Assembly: GCA_900543945.1 (NCBI GenBank)
Contig: UQTN01000126.1
Coordinates: 1-5,338, forward strand
Length of the DNA stretch: 5,338 nt
Source: an uncultured Collinsella sp.
GTDB taxonomy: Bacteria > Actinomycetota > Coriobacteriia > Coriobacteriales > Coriobacteriaceae
Reading direction: 5' to 3'
Under the pieces are notes generated by a model. That model ran no database searches, was not told the origin of the DNA, and saw only the letters and a program-made list of their open reading frames with translations. The stretch's first letter is position 1. Every line of letters begins with the position of its first letter. The position numbers and the translations under genes are program-made. This document shows positions 4,674 to 5,338 of this stretch, piece by piece.

Positions 4674-5337
4674 GACATACCCCGTCTACTACCTTGAGGA
4701 TGCAATGAACAACCTCGGCGACTGCTTTGACTATGCCGTTAACGATTATGGGGCAGAAGGATCGGAAGTTGCTGAACTCTTTTGCCTGAGCGGCGTAGCC
4801 CGCGAGTTCGAACGCGGCAACGCATGGGTCGTATCGGGAAAATCGGGCGTTGAGCTGTTTGCGCTCATTGCCGAAAGGTTCGGCTATCAATCAAGGCCGA
4901 TGCCAAATCGAACCTACCGATTCGAAAAGACACCGGAATATTGGACAGGCTGGATATTGGCATACCTTCAGTGGCGCCTAGGAGAGTCTTTCGAAGATTT
5001 GCTGCATGTCGTTCCATTCGATGTGCTACGCAGTCTGTACTACCCCTGGCACGAAGCCTCAGAGGAACGTGTGGCGCGTCTTATTTGCGATATGGCGAAG
5101 AAAACACCTCGTCAAACTAAACTGGCGCAAGCAAGAAAGAGGCTCAAGAAAACCCAACAAGACCTGGCATACGAATCGGGCGTATCACTCCGCTCAATCC
5201 AAATGTACGAGCAGCGCCAGAGAAACATCAATGAAGCTTCGGTTACAAGCGTAAGAGCCATAGCAAAAGCCCTCCACTGCAACATCGAAGACCTCCTAGA
5301 ACCAGTCTTCGAATACAAAGAAACCAGCGCCGCCTAA
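4639..5337 (+). CDS. Putative antitoxin and autorepressor with C-terminal XRE-type helix-turn-helix
   Basis: This 232-residue protein has two parts. Residues 1 to about 150 form a mostly helical domain (YLEDAMNNLGDCFDYAVND at 18-36, VVSGKSGVELFALI at 64-77, PEYWTGWILAYLQWRLG at 99-115) that I know only as the N-terminal part of proteins neighbouring DUF3990 genes; it is the likely toxin-binding part. Residues 160-221 form a Cro/C1-type DNA-binding domain: LAQARKRLKKTQQDLAYESG, then VSLRSIQMYEQRQRNINEAS as turn and recognition helix, ending ALHCNIEDLLE. ATG 4639 is supported by GGGAGG upstream and by the YLEDAMNNLGD segment that would be lost with the later ATG at M23. It overlaps the DUF3990 gene by 35 bases, so the two are cotranscribed. 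It probably binds the twin palindromes at 3928-3972. Function is inference from architecture; the reading frame is complete and ends one base before the window edge. Confidence 0.78.
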   Translation: MIQELTDRGPSRTYPVYYLEDAMNNLGDCFDYAVNDYGAEGSEVAELFCLSGVAREFERGNAWVVSGKSGVELFALIAERFGYQSRPMPNRTYRFEKTPEYWTGWILAYLQWRLGESFEDLLHVVPFDVLRSLYYPWHEASEERVARLICDMAKKTPRQTKLAQARKRLKKTQQDLAYESGVSLRSIQMYEQRQRNINEASVTSVRAIAKALHCNIEDLLEPVFEYKETSAA

Positions 5338-5338
5338 A

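Noticed and set aside
1..5338. CRISPR array, tRNA, rRNA, intact insertion sequence or attachment site
   Set aside because: No regularly spaced repeats, cloverleaf with a TTC loop, transposase-like reading frame or paired att-like repeats were found on either strand.

Overview
The window looks like chromosomal DNA from a high-GC anaerobic actinobacterium of the class Coriobacteriia, most probably Collinsella or a close relative. This is inferred from the style of the proteins (DegV, glycyl-radical activase, nucleosidase, EngB), the GC-rich codon use of the core genes and the AAGGAG-type ribosome binding sites. No rRNA or other marker fixes the taxon. All supported genes lie on the + strand.

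Bases 1-316 hold no convincing protein gene. They contain three small hairpins at the left edge (possibly the end of an RNA that starts outside the window), a 10-base direct repeat, a plausible promoter at 137-165, and two strong hairpins in the leader of the first gene. One of these is a 22-pair stem whose six G-U pairs only work in + strand RNA. Next come degV (fatty-acid-binding family), an intrinsic terminator, and pflA (pyruvate formate-lyase activase, without pflB beside it).

After pflA there is a short inverted repeat of REP-like appearance. It abuts a 73-codon C-terminal remnant of a class A beta-lactamase-like serine hydrolase whose 5' part is missing. Then follow an MTA/SAH nucleosidase gene and, 38 bases later, engB (ribosome-assembly GTPase), probably cotranscribed.

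The right-hand 1.4 kb is accessory in character. Its AT content is higher, and it holds a two-gene module: a DUF3990 protein with the hallmarks of the ADP-ribosyltransferase fold, overlapped by 35 bases by a protein with a C-terminal XRE-type helix-turn-helix. I read it as a toxin-first toxin-antitoxin operon. Between engB and this module lies a perfect 20-bp inverted repeat ending in six T's. It is the natural terminator of the engB transcript, but each arm is also a TATCAC-N4-GTGATA palindrome, so it looks like a double operator for the helix-turn-helix protein. A weak promoter candidate sits in its loop. A transcript starting there would lack the left arm and escape termination. This combined terminator, operator and promoter is the most interesting object in the window.
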